Source: Sphaerimonospora thailandensis (GTDB lineage Bacteria > Actinomycetota > Actinomycetes > Streptosporangiales > Streptosporangiaceae). Taken from it: 64,000 nucleotides of DNA. The DNA is taken from NCBI RefSeq assembly GCF_016863115.1, contig NZ_BOOG01000023.1, positions 1-64,000 of the forward strand, written 5' to 3'. Below the pieces are notes generated by a model. That model was not told where the DNA came from. It made no database searches and worked only from the letters and a program-made list of their open reading frames with translations. The first letter of the stretch is position 1, and each line of letters starts with the position of its first letter. Below are positions 8,091-16,771 of this stretch, piece after piece. Made by a program: the position numbers and the translations under genes.

Positions 8091-9805
8091 CGCCGCGAAT
8101 CCGGGGAAACGACTACACCGTCCTCGACCCGCCCGCGCTGGGATCGTCGTGGACGCCACGGCTCCGGGTGAGCCTCGTCGTGCCGGCCCATGCGAACCAG
8201 TCCAAGCTCGACCTCACGCTGGCGGGTCTCGCCGTCCAGACATATCCGGCGGACCTGATCGAGGTCATCGTCGTCGACAACGGCAGCGAGCCGCCGCTGC
8301 GCCTGCCGGACATCCGGCCGGAGAACACCCGCCTGCTGGTCTGCCCGACCCCCGGCCGCGCCGCGGCGCGGAACATGGGGTTGGCCGCGGCCATCGGCGA
8401 CGTCATCCACTGGATGGACTCCGACATCGTGCCGGAGCGGGAAGAGGTGGAGGCGCACATGCGCTGGCACCACCTCGCGCCCTACCTGTCTGTCACGTCC
8501 TATCTGCGCTTCACCACCGCGCCGCTTCCCGACGCGAAGGAGGTGGCCGAGGCCGAGGACCTCGCGAAGTTCTTCGAGCCGACCGAGCCGCACGCGTGGA
8601 TCGAGGACATGGTCGACCGGACGGACGGGCTGACCCGCACCCACAGGGCGTTCAGCATCCATATCGGCGGGGCCACCTCGGTCGGGGCGCGGCTGTTCGA
8701 ACGGGCCGGACCCATGGATCCCGACATGGTCCTCGGCCAGGACACGGAGATGGGATACCGCCTGGCTCAGGCCGGGGCGGTGTTCATCCCCGATCCCGAG
8801 GCGCGGGCCTATCACCTCGGCCCGTCGATGCGGATGCGGGACGCCGAGTCGATCAGCCGGGTCAGCCACCCGCTCGTGGCCGACCGCGTCCCCGTCTACC
8901 GGTGGCTGCGCAAACACCCCACCCGGCAGTGGAAGGTCCCCCTGCTGGAGGTGGTGGTCGACGCCGCCGGCGCATCGTGTGACGACGTCATGGCGACCGT
9001 GGACGCGGTCCTGGCCGGTACGCTGACCGACCTGTCGGTGCTCGTGACCGGTCCGTGGGACGAGGTCAGGCCGGAGCAGCGCGCACCGCTCACCGATCCC
9101 CATCTCGATCTCGTCCTGCTGCGCGCGCACTACGGTCACGAGGGCCGGGTCCGGCTGGTCTCCGGGCTCTCCGACAGCGTCGCGCCGTTCCGCCTGCGCC
9201 TGCCGCCGGGCTGGGCGCCCGGCGAGGACACCCTGTCCCAGATCCTCGGGCTGGCACAGGAGCAGGACCTCGGGCTGGTCAGCATCCTGCTGGCCGAGGA
9301 CCCGGAGGGCATCACCGGGGCACGTCTGGAGAGCACCCAGGCGTTCGCCCGCGCCGCCCTGCTCGTCTCCCCGCACGAAGCGGACGGTGAGGGGGAGACC
9401 ATGGCGCACGGTGACGGCGGTGACGGCGGGGACGTCGACGCCTTCGTCGACGAGGTCTTCGGCACGTTCTGGGCCGACGGCGAGACGTACGGTTTCACCT
9501 CGGGGTCCGAGGCCGGACCGTTCCCGAGCGTCCGGGCCGCCTACCGGGCCCGGGTGCAGGCACAGGCCGAGGTCGAGCGGCTCACCAAGGAGGTCGAGCG
9601 GATCCGCGGCCAGGTCGCCAAGTGGCGCGAGGAGGCCGGCCGGTGGCGCAGAACGGCCGTCGGCTACCGCCGGGAGGTCGGCGCTCTCCGGCGGCAGGTC
9701 TCGACGCTCCGGCGCACCCAGAGCCGGCGTGGCCTGCGGAGCCTCAGGCGAATCAAGGTCCTCGCCCGGGGCCTCACCCGCACGTTCAACGGCAGGAAGT
9801 CCTAA
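8087..9805 (+). CDS. Family 2 glycosyltransferase with C-terminal coiled coil
   Basis: 572 aa from the ATG that overlaps the previous stop; a longer frame from 8012 is less likely. The GT-A domain is VSLVVPAHANQSKLDLTL, EVIVVDNGSEPPLRL, HWMDSDIVP (DxD) and GQDTEMGYRLAQAGAVF. The first 110 residues are strikingly like those of the protein at 9833-11359 (shared pattern IRxNDYxxLxPP then PAHxxQxxLxLTLAxLAxQTYPA), so the two are paralogues. The last 100 residues are basic and heptad-like (RAQVQAEVERLTKEVERI-type pattern, many Arg/Lys), predicting a coiled coil, perhaps for membrane or partner contact. It converges with its paralogue. Confidence 0.8.
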   Translation: MTPRIRGNDYTVLDPPALGSSWTPRLRVSLVVPAHANQSKLDLTLAGLAVQTYPADLIEVIVVDNGSEPPLRLPDIRPENTRLLVCPTPGRAAARNMGLAAAIGDVIHWMDSDIVPEREEVEAHMRWHHLAPYLSVTSYLRFTTAPLPDAKEVAEAEDLAKFFEPTEPHAWIEDMVDRTDGLTRTHRAFSIHIGGATSVGARLFERAGPMDPDMVLGQDTEMGYRLAQAGAVFIPDPEARAYHLGPSMRMRDAESISRVSHPLVADRVPVYRWLRKHPTRQWKVPLLEVVVDAAGASCDDVMATVDAVLAGTLTDLSVLVTGPWDEVRPEQRAPLTDPHLDLVLLRAHYGHEGRVRLVSGLSDSVAPFRLRLPPGWAPGEDTLSQILGLAQEQDLGLVSILLAEDPEGITGARLESTQAFARAALLVSPHEADGEGETMAHGDGGDGGDVDAFVDEVFGTFWADGETYGFTSGSEAGPFPSVRAAYRARVQAQAEVERLTKEVERIRGQVAKWREEAGRWRRTAVGYRREVGALRRQVSTLRRTQSRRGLRSLRRIKVLARGLTRTFNGRKS

Positions 9806-9827
9806 GTCGCTCCCTGGGGGAAACGAC
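9806..9827. terminator. Possible shared terminator between convergent glycosyltransferases
   Basis: GTCG-C-TCCC and GGGA-AA-CGAC can pair across the 27-bp gap between two convergent stops, with small internal mismatches. It would serve both directions. Confidence 0.35.
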
Positions 9828-9832
9828 CTGAG

Positions 9833-11359
9833 TCACGAGCGGCGGAACAGGCCGCCGAGGCGCTGCCGCGGCCGCTCGGGTTGAGTCACGGGCGGTTGAG
9901 CCACGGGCTGCTGAACAGGCCGAGACGCTGGGGGAGTCGCCGGGGCAGGCTGCCGTTGGGGCGCAGTGAGGAACTCCTTCTCCGCGGCGTGCCGTATGCC
10001 GTGGGTCTCCTCGATGACGGCGGAGAGATCTTCACCGGGGCGGGCGAGCAGGCGGGCCCGGGCGGCGGCCTCCGTCCGTTCGAGGGCGGCGGTGCGGCCG
10101 TCCGGCAGTTCGACGACCAGCAGGCCGAGTCGCTCCTCCAGCATCGTCTTGGTCATCCGCTCCAGTTCGTCCGCGGCCGGAGGCGAGTCGATCGGCGTGG
10201 TGTAGCGGAAGGGCGCGGGAGCCGCGGTCGGCGCCGCCCGCTCGGCGAAGCGAACCCGCTGATCGTGGCGGAATGCCTCCCGCACCAGGGCGAGATCGAA
10301 CGCCCTGCTCCCCGGCGCCTGGCTCGCCCGGTCGGAAAGGCCCGGCCAGGGCCCCACAAGCGTGATGGCGATGTCGGTGAGCCCGGCATCGGTTCCGGTG
10401 AGGATCGCGTCGACGGACGTGCGGATCAGCGTCTCGTCCGCGCCGGTCACGTCGAGCACGATCTCCACGTACGGCACCGGCCGCCGCCGGTCGCGCTCCT
10501 TGCGGAGATCCCGCCGCAGCGGCACCTTCTGCGCCAGATGGGTCTCGACCAGCCGGACGATCGCCTTGCCGTGCTCACCGCGCTGGGCCGGCAGCCCGAG
10601 ATGCACGGCCCGCGCCGTCATGTCCGGCACGAACACCGCCCCGGCCTGGGCGAGCCGATAGGCGAACTCGGTGTCCTGGCCGCGCACGACCTCCGGGTCG
10701 AAGCCGCGCACCTCACGCAGCAGGGCACGGCGCAGCGAGACGGTGGGCCCGGTGCAGACCTGGTAGGGATTGCGGCTGGCCCGCAGCCCGCCGAGGCGGC
10801 GGATCGTCTCCTCGGTCGAGCTCGACACGAGCGCCGCCGGGTCGAACAGCGTTTCCGGCGTGCCGTGCCGCACCGCGTCGTACACCTGCTCGGGAGTCAG
10901 AGCGGGCTCCTCGGCGAACTTCTTGCCGCCGATCGTCACGAGATAGTCCGTGAGGTGGTGCCAGCGGAAGAGCGCCTCCAGGTGCTCCCGGCAGATCACC
11001 ATGTCGGCGTCCAGACGTTGGACGATCTCGCCCGTCGCGACCTCGACGCCCGCGTTCATCGCGTGTCCGGCACCCCAGCCTCCTGGCGGGCTGGAGATGA
11101 TCCGCGTGTTGTCCGGGCGGATCTCCGGGAGCCGCAGCGGCGGATCGCTGCCGTCGTCGACGACGATGACCTCGGTGAGGGAGGCGGGGTAGGTCTGCGC
11201 GGCGAGCGCGGCCAGCGTCAGGTTCAGACGGTGCTGCCGGCCGTGCGCGGGGATGACGACGCTGGCGGGCAGCGTCGGGACCCACTCCCCGACGGGCGGC
11301 GGGGCCAGCGGGGAATAGTCGTTGTGCCGGATCCTCGGCCTGACGTGGCCTCCCGTCAC
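9833..11359 (-). CDS. Family 2 glycosyltransferase, paralogue of the convergent neighbour
   Basis: 508 aa from GTG, with GAGGAG upstream. GT-A motifs: ASVVIPAHGRQHRLNLTL, EVIVVDDGSDPPLRL, QRLDADMVI (DxD), and VRGQDTEFAYRLAQAGAVF. The first half matches the 8087-9805 protein closely. The C terminus differs: a Pro/Gln-rich linker (PVQQPVAQPPVTQPERP) ending in a basic tail GGLFRRS instead of a coiled coil. It is the only gene of the cluster on this strand. Inverted duplication followed by divergence of the C terminus is the simplest history. Confidence 0.8.
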   Translation of the reverse strand: MTGGHVRPRIRHNDYSPLAPPPVGEWVPTLPASVVIPAHGRQHRLNLTLAALAAQTYPASLTEVIVVDDGSDPPLRLPEIRPDNTRIISSPPGGWGAGHAMNAGVEVATGEIVQRLDADMVICREHLEALFRWHHLTDYLVTIGGKKFAEEPALTPEQVYDAVRHGTPETLFDPAALVSSSTEETIRRLGGLRASRNPYQVCTGPTVSLRRALLREVRGFDPEVVRGQDTEFAYRLAQAGAVFVPDMTARAVHLGLPAQRGEHGKAIVRLVETHLAQKVPLRRDLRKERDRRRPVPYVEIVLDVTGADETLIRTSVDAILTGTDAGLTDIAITLVGPWPGLSDRASQAPGSRAFDLALVREAFRHDQRVRFAERAAPTAAPAPFRYTTPIDSPPAADELERMTKTMLEERLGLLVVELPDGRTAALERTEAAARARLLARPGEDLSAVIEETHGIRHAAEKEFLTAPQRQPAPATPPASRPVQQPVAQPPVTQPERPRQRLGGLFRRS

Positions 11360-11541
11360 GATCGCCGCTCCTCACCTTGCGATACCTCGCGAGACCTTGC
11401 GATCTCCATCGGACGCCGTTCACCCTAACCAAGCCGGCCGACGGTTTCGCGGGGCGAGCGTGGGAATCCCCTGGAAACGGCGATGCCCGCCCAGATGTCC
11501 ACCAGTTGGACGGCGCATCCCGGACGTCAGGCGGATGGCCG

Positions 11542-11594
11542 TAGACTCGTTGCCCGATACCGCAGGTGACACGCGCGTCGCGCGTGGGAGGAGC
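11542..11594 (+). promoter_or_regulatory. thrC promoter -10, leader hairpin and ribosome binding site
   Basis: TAGACT (11542-11547) is a TANNNT -10 box. The short leader contains a perfect 7-bp hairpin (CACGCGC-GTC-GCGCGTG, 11570-11586) ending just before the GGAGGAG ribosome binding site (11588-11594). A stem abutting the Shine-Dalgarno could influence translation. No threonine-rich leader peptide is seen. The rest of the 243-bp divergent region shows nothing else recognisable. Confidence 0.4.
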
Positions 11595-11602
11595 AAGCAA
11601 TC

Positions 11603-12661
11603 ATGTCCAGGGCTTGGCGTGGCCTGATCGAGGAGTACCGCGACCGTCTGCCGGTCTCCACGACGACGCCAGTGGTGACCCTGCTCGAGGGCGGCACACC
11701 GCTCCTGCCCGCCAGGCGCGTGTCCGAGATCACCGGCTGCGATGTCCACCTCAAAATCGAGGGCCTCAACCCCACCGGCAGCTTCAAGGACCGCGGCATG
11801 ACCGTGGCCATCAGCAAGGCCGTCGAAGAGGGCGCCAAGGCCGTCATCTGCGCCTCCACCGGGAACACCAGCGCCTCGGCCGCGGCATACGCCGTACGCG
11901 CCGGGCTGCGCTGCGCCGTCCTCGTGCCGCGCGGCAAGATCGCGATGGGCAAGCTCGCCCAGGCGCTCGTGCACGGCGCGAAGCTGCTGCAGGTGGAGGG
12001 ATCGTTCGACGACTGCCTGGAGATGACCAGGAAGCTCGCGGAGAACTACCCGATCGCGCTGGTCAACTCCGTCAACCCGCACCGCCTCCAGGGGCAGAAG
12101 ACCGCGGCGTTCGAGATCGTCGACGCGCTCGGCGACGCGCCGGACGTCCACTGCATCCCCGTCGGCAACGCGGGCAACATCTCGGCCTACTGGATGGGCT
12201 ACAAGGAGTACGCCGACGACGGCCTGGCCACCAAGCGGCCGCGGATGCTGGGCTTCCAGGCCAGCGGCGCAGCCCCGCTGGTGTCCGGCGCCCCGGTGAC
12301 CCACCCCCAGACGATCGCGACGGCCATCCGGATCGGCAACCCGGCCTCCTGGCGGCTCGCGGAGGCGGCCCGCGACGAGTCCGGCGGCGGCATCCAGGCC
12401 GTCACCGACCGGCAGATCGCCGCCGCGTACAGGTTGCTCGCGCAGGAGGAGGGCGTCTTCGTCGAGCTCGCCTCGGCCGCGAGCGTCGCCGGACTGCTGA
12501 CGGCGCACGAGCAGGGTCTCCTCACGCCGGGCGAGCGCGTGGTCTGCACGGTGACCGGCAACGGACTCAAGGACCCTGACTGGGCCATCTCGGGTGCTCC
12601 GTCTCCGGTGACGATTCCCATCGACGCGTATGCCGCCGCCTCCGCGCTCGGTCTCGCCTGA
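11603..12661 (+). CDS. thrC: Threonine synthase
   Basis: Converts O-phosphohomoserine to threonine with pyridoxal phosphate. 352 aa, the length of the short actinobacterial class. The PLP lysine is Lys62 in [27 protein letters not shown] and the cofactor phosphate loop [15 protein letters not shown] are present. The ATG has a strong GGAGGAG site. It is followed after 107 bp by thrB, and both work downstream of hom. It is normally adjacent to hom; here the glycosyltransferase cluster separates them, and thrC has its own promoter. Confidence 0.95.
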   Translation: MSRAWRGLIEEYRDRLPVSTTTPVVTLLEGGTPLLPARRVSEITGCDVHLKIEGLNPTGSFKDRGMTVAISKAVEEGAKAVICASTGNTSASAAAYAVRAGLRCAVLVPRGKIAMGKLAQALVHGAKLLQVEGSFDDCLEMTRKLAENYPIALVNSVNPHRLQGQKTAAFEIVDALGDAPDVHCIPVGNAGNISAYWMGYKEYADDGLATKRPRMLGFQASGAAPLVSGAPVTHPQTIATAIRIGNPASWRLAEAARDESGGGIQAVTDRQIAAAYRLLAQEEGVFVELASAASVAGLLTAHEQGLLTPGERVVCTVTGNGLKDPDWAISGAPSPVTIPIDAYAAASALGLA

Positions 12662-12768
12662 CATCTCCCGCCCGGTGCCCGGCGTTTGCCCACGTCTGCC
12701 CGGCGCCTCGTCGGCATGCCCCGACTACGAGACGCCGTTCGTCCATCCGAGATGAATGGAAACCATGA

Positions 12769-13734
12769 ATGACGGATAGTCACGGCGTCGTGGTCCGGGT
12801 GCCGGCGACCAGCGCCAACCTCGGCCCCGGATTCGACAGCCTCGGCCTCGCGCTCGACCTGTACGACGAGGTGGAGGCCGCCGTGCTCGACGCGGACGGC
12901 GCGCGGCTGCGGGACGTGCGGGTCGAGGTCGAGGGGGAGGGCGCGGGCACGGGCGAGCTGGACCGGGGCGAGAGCCATCTGATCGTCAAGGCCATGCGGA
13001 CCACGTTCGACCGCATGGGCGTCGTCCAGCCGTCCGGCATCCGGTTGCGCTGCCGCAACCGGATCCCGCACGCGCGCGGCCTCGGTTCGTCCTCGGCCGC
13101 GATCTGCGCCGGCGTCCTCGCCGCCCGTGCCCTCGCGCCCGCACTCGCCGACGGCGCGGCGGGAGCCGTACGGCCCCTGCCGGACGACGAGGTGTTCGCC
13201 CTGGCCACCGAGTTGGAGGGGCATCCGGACAACGTGGCGCCCTGCCTGGCGGGCGGACTCACCATCGCCTGGACGGACCAGTCCGGAGCGTCGAGTATGG
13301 TGAAAGTGACTCCGCACGAGGATGTCCGCCCGGTCGTGTTGATCCCGGACTTCCGGTTGTCCACGGAAGAGGCGCGGGGGCTGCTGCCGAAGGACGTTCC
13401 ACACGCGGATGCCGCGTTCAACGCGGGCCGCGCGGCATTGCTCGTAGCGGCGCTCACACAACGGCCGGAACCCGGCCTGCTGCTCGCCGGTACAGAAGAC
13501 CGCCTCCATCAGGATCACCGTGCGTCGGCGATGCCGCGCACGGCGGAACTGGTACGCGGGCTTCGTGCGGCCGGTGTGCCGGCTGTGGTCTCGGGGGCCG
13601 GTCCCACGGTTCTCGTTTTCATGACACGGGACACCAAGGATTTGATCGCGCCTAAAGTGGGTAATGACTGGCACATCCAGCCAATGAACGTCGACCCACG
13701 TGGTGCGTACGTTCGGTTTCCCGAGACACGCTGA
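12769..13734 (+). CDS. thrB: Homoserine kinase
   Basis: Phosphorylates homoserine with ATP, making the ThrC substrate. 321 aa, GHMP kinase family: substrate loop VPATSANLGPGFDSLGLALD at the N terminus, the glycine/serine ATP loop PHARGLGSSSAAICAG (about residues 100-115), and the C-terminal motif VSGAGPTVLVF. A GAATGG sequence precedes the chosen ATG; another ATG four bases earlier is out of frame. The 107 bp between thrC and thrB show no terminator, so the two are probably co-transcribed. Confidence 0.95.
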   Translation: MTDSHGVVVRVPATSANLGPGFDSLGLALDLYDEVEAAVLDADGARLRDVRVEVEGEGAGTGELDRGESHLIVKAMRTTFDRMGVVQPSGIRLRCRNRIPHARGLGSSSAAICAGVLAARALAPALADGAAGAVRPLPDDEVFALATELEGHPDNVAPCLAGGLTIAWTDQSGASSMVKVTPHEDVRPVVLIPDFRLSTEEARGLLPKDVPHADAAFNAGRAALLVAALTQRPEPGLLLAGTEDRLHQDHRASAMPRTAELVRGLRAAGVPAVVSGAGPTVLVFMTRDTKDLIAPKVGNDWHIQPMNVDPRGAYVRFPETR

Positions 13735-14147
13735 TGCCTCTTCGACCTTCAGGGAATAGTTGTGCGCGCTGGTGATGTTAGGCTGATAGCCGCACCAGGT
13801 GCCCCCGTGTTGGGTGCGTGCTTGTCATTCGCACATCGCTGCACTTCGCTCCGCGTCCTTCGACGCGGGCATGGCGATTTTCCCGAAACCGTTACCTTCA
13901 GTCAGCTCACCTGCGAGTGGCCTGGCGAGAGGCGGGGTTCTCGGAGACATGCGCGTTCGATCCACCAAGACATCTGGTTGGTGACGGCAATCCGGGGGAA
14001 GTCCCCCGGGCACCTACCGCTTGCGAGTCCCGAGGGTCATCGACACATGAGACTCGTCAAGCCCGGCCCGGTCTGTCCCGCCGGGTCGCACCACCGGGAC
14101 GCCTGGACGCACGATTCTGGCGCCCAACCCCTGGGAAGGACCCTTAG
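13735..14147 (+). other. Long leader/intergenic region before rho
   Basis: 413 bp without a convincing gene. TAGGCT (13779-13784) and TAGCCG (13787-13792) near the left end are possible -10 boxes, which would give a leader of about 350 nt. A strong hairpin lies at 13992-14009. An open frame across the region has no protein-like composition. The segment is less GC-biased than its neighbours. Rho mRNAs often have long leaders used for autoregulation, which would fit. Confidence 0.5.
13992..14009 (+). promoter_or_regulatory. Strong hairpin in the rho leader
   Basis: CCGGGGGA and TCCCCCGG are perfect complements separated by only AG, giving a 7-bp stem with an AAGT loop. It lies about 140 nt before the rho start and has no T tract, so it reads as a leader structure or attenuator rather than a classical terminator. 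Confidence 0.45.
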
Positions 14148-16139
14148 TTGAGCGACACCACCGAACTCCTCTCCGACGGCCAGGCCGCCGGCGACACCCC
14201 CACCAGCGCCCCGGCCCGACGTCGTCGCTCCGGCACCGGCCTCGCCGGCATGGTGCTCCCCGAGCTGCAGGCCCTGGCGTCCACCCTGGGCATCACCGGG
14301 ATCGGACGGATGCGTAAGAGCCAACTCATCGCGGCCATCCAGGAGAAGCAGGGCGAGCAGGGACAGGCCTCCGCCGAGCCGAAGGCGGCCGAGTCCGCCG
14401 CCCCGGCCGAGGCGCCGGCCGCCGAACGTCCCACGCGCGGCCGCAGGGAACGTTCCCGCGCCGCGAAGCCCGCCGCCGCTGAGCAGACGACCATTGAGCA
14501 GGCGACGCCTGAGCAGCCCGCCGTCGAGCGTGAGGAGCGGCCCGCCGCGTCCGAGCCCGTGGTAAGCGCACCCGCTGCTGTCAGCGCTCCCGCCGACAGC
14601 GTGACCGCCGGATCGCCCGCCGCCTCGTCGGTGGCGCCGGCCGAGTCGCAGGCGGATGCCGCGCCGGGCGAGACGCGCACCGAGGGCCGGTCCGAGCGGG
14701 GCGGCGACCGGCGTGAGCGCCGTACCCGCGGTGAGCGCGGGGACCGGCGCGACCGCTCGGATCGTGATGGCCGTGACGGTCACAGTGGTCGTGACGGCCA
14801 CAACGGCCGTGACAGCCGGACCGAGCAGCGCCCCGCCGCGGTCGACGCGGGCGACGGCCAGAGCCGCGGCCGCGACCAGCGCGGCGACGGCAGGAACGAC
14901 CAGCAGGGCGATGACGGCCGCGGCCGGCGTGGCCGGTTCCGCGAGCGCAACCGCCGCGGCCGTGACCGGTTCGACAGCGGCGAGCCGGTGATCAGCGAGG
15001 ACGACGTCCTCATCCCGATCGCCGGCATCCTGGACATCCTCGACAACTACGCGTTCGTGCGGACCAGCGGTTACCTGCCGGGGGCCAACGACGTGTACGT
15101 CTCGCTCGCACAGATCCGCAGGCATGGCCTGCGCAAGGGCGACGTCGTGACCGGCGCCGTACGGCAGCCGCGCGACGGTGAGCGCCGCGAGAAGTTCAAC
15201 GCGCTCGTCCGTCTCGACTCGGTGAACGGCATGGAGTCGGATCAGGCCCGTCAGCGGCCCGACTTCAACAAGCTCACGCCGCTCTACCCGCAGGAGCGCC
15301 TGCGTCTGGAGACCGAGCCGAACATCCTCACCACGCGGATCATCGACCTGGTCTCGCCCATCGGCAAGGGCCAGCGCGGTCTCATCGTCTCGCCGCCCAA
15401 GGCCGGAAAGACGATGGTGCTGCAGGCCATCGCCAACGCGATCACCCGCAACAACCCCGAGTGCCACCTGATGGTCGTCCTCGTCGACGAGCGTCCGGAA
15501 GAGGTCACCGACATGCAGCGGACGGTGAAGGGCGAGATCATCCACTCGACCTTCGACCGGCCGGCCGAGGACCACACCACCGTCGCCGAGCTGGCGATCG
15601 AGCGGGCCAAGCGCCTGGTCGAGCTGGGCCACGACGTGGTCGTCCTGCTCGACTCGATCACCCGGCTGGGCCGCGCCTACAACCTCGCGGCGCCCGCGAG
15701 CGGCCGGATCCTGTCCGGTGGTGTCGACTCGACGGCCCTCTACCCGCCGAAGCGGTTCTTCGGCGCCGCCCGCAACATCGAGAACGGCGGTTCGCTGACG
15801 ATCCTCGCCACCGCGCTGGTCGAGACCGGCTCGAAGATGGACGAGGTGATCTTCGAGGAGTTCAAGGGCACCGGCAACATGGAGCTCAAGCTCAACCGGT
15901 CGCTGGCCGACAAGAGGATCTTCCCCGCGGTGGACGTCGACGCGTCCAGCACCCGCAAGGAGGAGATCCTCATGGGCAAGGAGGAGCTGTCCATCGTGTG
16001 GAAGCTCCGCCGCGTCCTCCACGCCCTCGACATGCAGCAGGCGCTGGAGCTCCTCATCGAGAAGATGAAGGAGACCAAGTCCAACGCCGAGTTCCTGCTC
16101 CAGGTGCAGAAGACCACGGTCAGCAGCGACCGCGACTGA
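14148..16139 (+). CDS. rho: Transcription termination factor Rho, actinobacterial long form
   Basis: Hexameric RNA-dependent ATPase that ends transcription. 663 aa from TTG, with GGAAGGA upstream. Order: Rho_N helix domain (about residues 30-66), a 210-residue Arg/Asp/Ala/Gly-rich insert (about 70-278, with RDGRDGHSGRDGHNGRD-like repeats), the cold-shock-type RNA-binding domain (VLIPIAGILDILDNYAFVR), and the RecA-like ATPase with Walker A SPPKAGKT (415-422), DERPEEVTDM and VVVLLDSITR. The low-complexity insert is typical of Actinobacteria, where it binds RNA and helps termination on structured GC-rich transcripts. A perfect 16-bp hairpin follows the gene. Confidence 0.97.
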   Translation: MSDTTELLSDGQAAGDTPTSAPARRRRSGTGLAGMVLPELQALASTLGITGIGRMRKSQLIAAIQEKQGEQGQASAEPKAAESAAPAEAPAAERPTRGRRERSRAAKPAAAEQTTIEQATPEQPAVEREERPAASEPVVSAPAAVSAPADSVTAGSPAASSVAPAESQADAAPGETRTEGRSERGGDRRERRTRGERGDRRDRSDRDGRDGHSGRDGHNGRDSRTEQRPAAVDAGDGQSRGRDQRGDGRNDQQGDDGRGRRGRFRERNRRGRDRFDSGEPVISEDDVLIPIAGILDILDNYAFVRTSGYLPGANDVYVSLAQIRRHGLRKGDVVTGAVRQPRDGERREKFNALVRLDSVNGMESDQARQRPDFNKLTPLYPQERLRLETEPNILTTRIIDLVSPIGKGQRGLIVSPPKAGKTMVLQAIANAITRNNPECHLMVVLVDERPEEVTDMQRTVKGEIIHSTFDRPAEDHTTVAELAIERAKRLVELGHDVVVLLDSITRLGRAYNLAAPASGRILSGGVDSTALYPPKRFFGAARNIENGGSLTILATALVETGSKMDEVIFEEFKGTGNMELKLNRSLADKRIFPAVDVDASSTRKEEILMGKEELSIVWKLRRVLHALDMQQALELLIEKMKETKSNAEFLLQVQKTTVSSDRD

Positions 16140-16160
16140 CGCGCCGTCTGATCGGAAGAC

Positions 16161-16195
16161 GAACGCCCCGTACGGCCCTGCCGTACGGGGCGTTC
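16161..16195 (+). terminator. rho terminator
   Basis: A perfect 16-bp stem (GAACGCCCCGTACGGC with its complement) around the loop CCT, starting 22 bases after the rho stop. No T tract follows. Confidence 0.75.
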
Positions 16196-16261
16196 GCCTG
16201 TTCGGGCCGTGGCTCTGTGGGCGGGTCTTGTCGCCTGGAATAAGTCCATGGCCTGGGCTGG

Positions 16262-16367
16262 TTGAAGGATCTGGCACACTGGTAGCCGAACCGCCGCGGT
16301 ACCGGTTCCCGCACGCGCGCATACAAGGTGTGCCGATGCGCGCCAGCCGTACGGCGCAGCCGTACGG
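16262..16367 (+). promoter_or_regulatory. rpmE promoter candidate and leader hairpin
   Basis: TTGAAG (16262-16267) and TAGCCG (16283-16288) are a possible promoter with a short 15-base spacer. Downstream, CCGTACGGC and GCCGTACGG (16347-16367) form a perfect 9-bp stem with loop GCA, about 45 bases before the rpmE start. It may be a leader structure; the same CCGTACGG core also occurs in the rho terminator. Confidence 0.35.
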
Positions 16368-16412
16368 GCAGAAGCGACCCGGCGACCGCACTCTAGCGTT
16401 AGGACTGAGGAC

Positions 16413-16634
16413 ATGAAGCCCGACATCCACCCGGAGTACGTGGCCACACAGGTGACCTGCACCTGCGGGAACTCCTTCACCACCCGTAGCACGGCGAAGA
16501 ACGGCGTCATCCACGCCGACGTCTGCTCGGCCTGCCACCCGTTCTACACGGGCAAGCAGAAGATCCTCGACACCGGTGGCCGGGTGGCCCGCTTCGAGGC
16601 GCGCTTCGGCAAGAAGGCCCAGACGGGCAAGTAG
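16413..16634 (+). CDS. rpmE: Ribosomal protein L31, zinc-binding (C+) form
   Basis: 73 aa component of the large ribosomal subunit. The four zinc ligands are visible: Cys16 and Cys18 (VTCTCGNSF) and Cys38 and Cys41 (CSACHPFY). The C terminus is basic. In actinomycetes that also carry a cysteine-less L31, this form is the one used when zinc is plentiful. GAGGA lies just before the ATG. Position between rho and prfA is the usual one. Confidence 0.97.
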   Translation: MKPDIHPEYVATQVTCTCGNSFTTRSTAKNGVIHADVCSACHPFYTGKQKILDTGGRVARFEARFGKKAQTGK

Positions 16635-16641
16635 CGCATCC

Positions 16642-16692
16642 CCGGACGCCGGCTCGGGTGCGGCTCTCTGTCAACGAGAGGCCGCGTCCGGG
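16642..16692 (+). terminator. rpmE terminator structure
   Basis: An inner stem (CGGCTCTC with GAGAGGCCG, one bulged base) is extended by an outer pairing of CCGGACGC with GCGTCCGG that leaves a side loop. It starts seven bases after the stop codon. Confidence 0.5.
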
Positions 16693-16771
16693 TCGGCGTT
16701 CTTGGTGATCGGGGTTGGGGACACCCCGGCGCCCGGCTGGATCCCGAGGATCGTGCGGAAAGGAGCGTGAG

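Noticed and set aside
13762-14151. 129-aa frame in the rho leader
   Set aside because: No family resemblance, no good ribosome site, codon pattern unlike neighbours, and it runs into the rho start; better seen as leader RNA.
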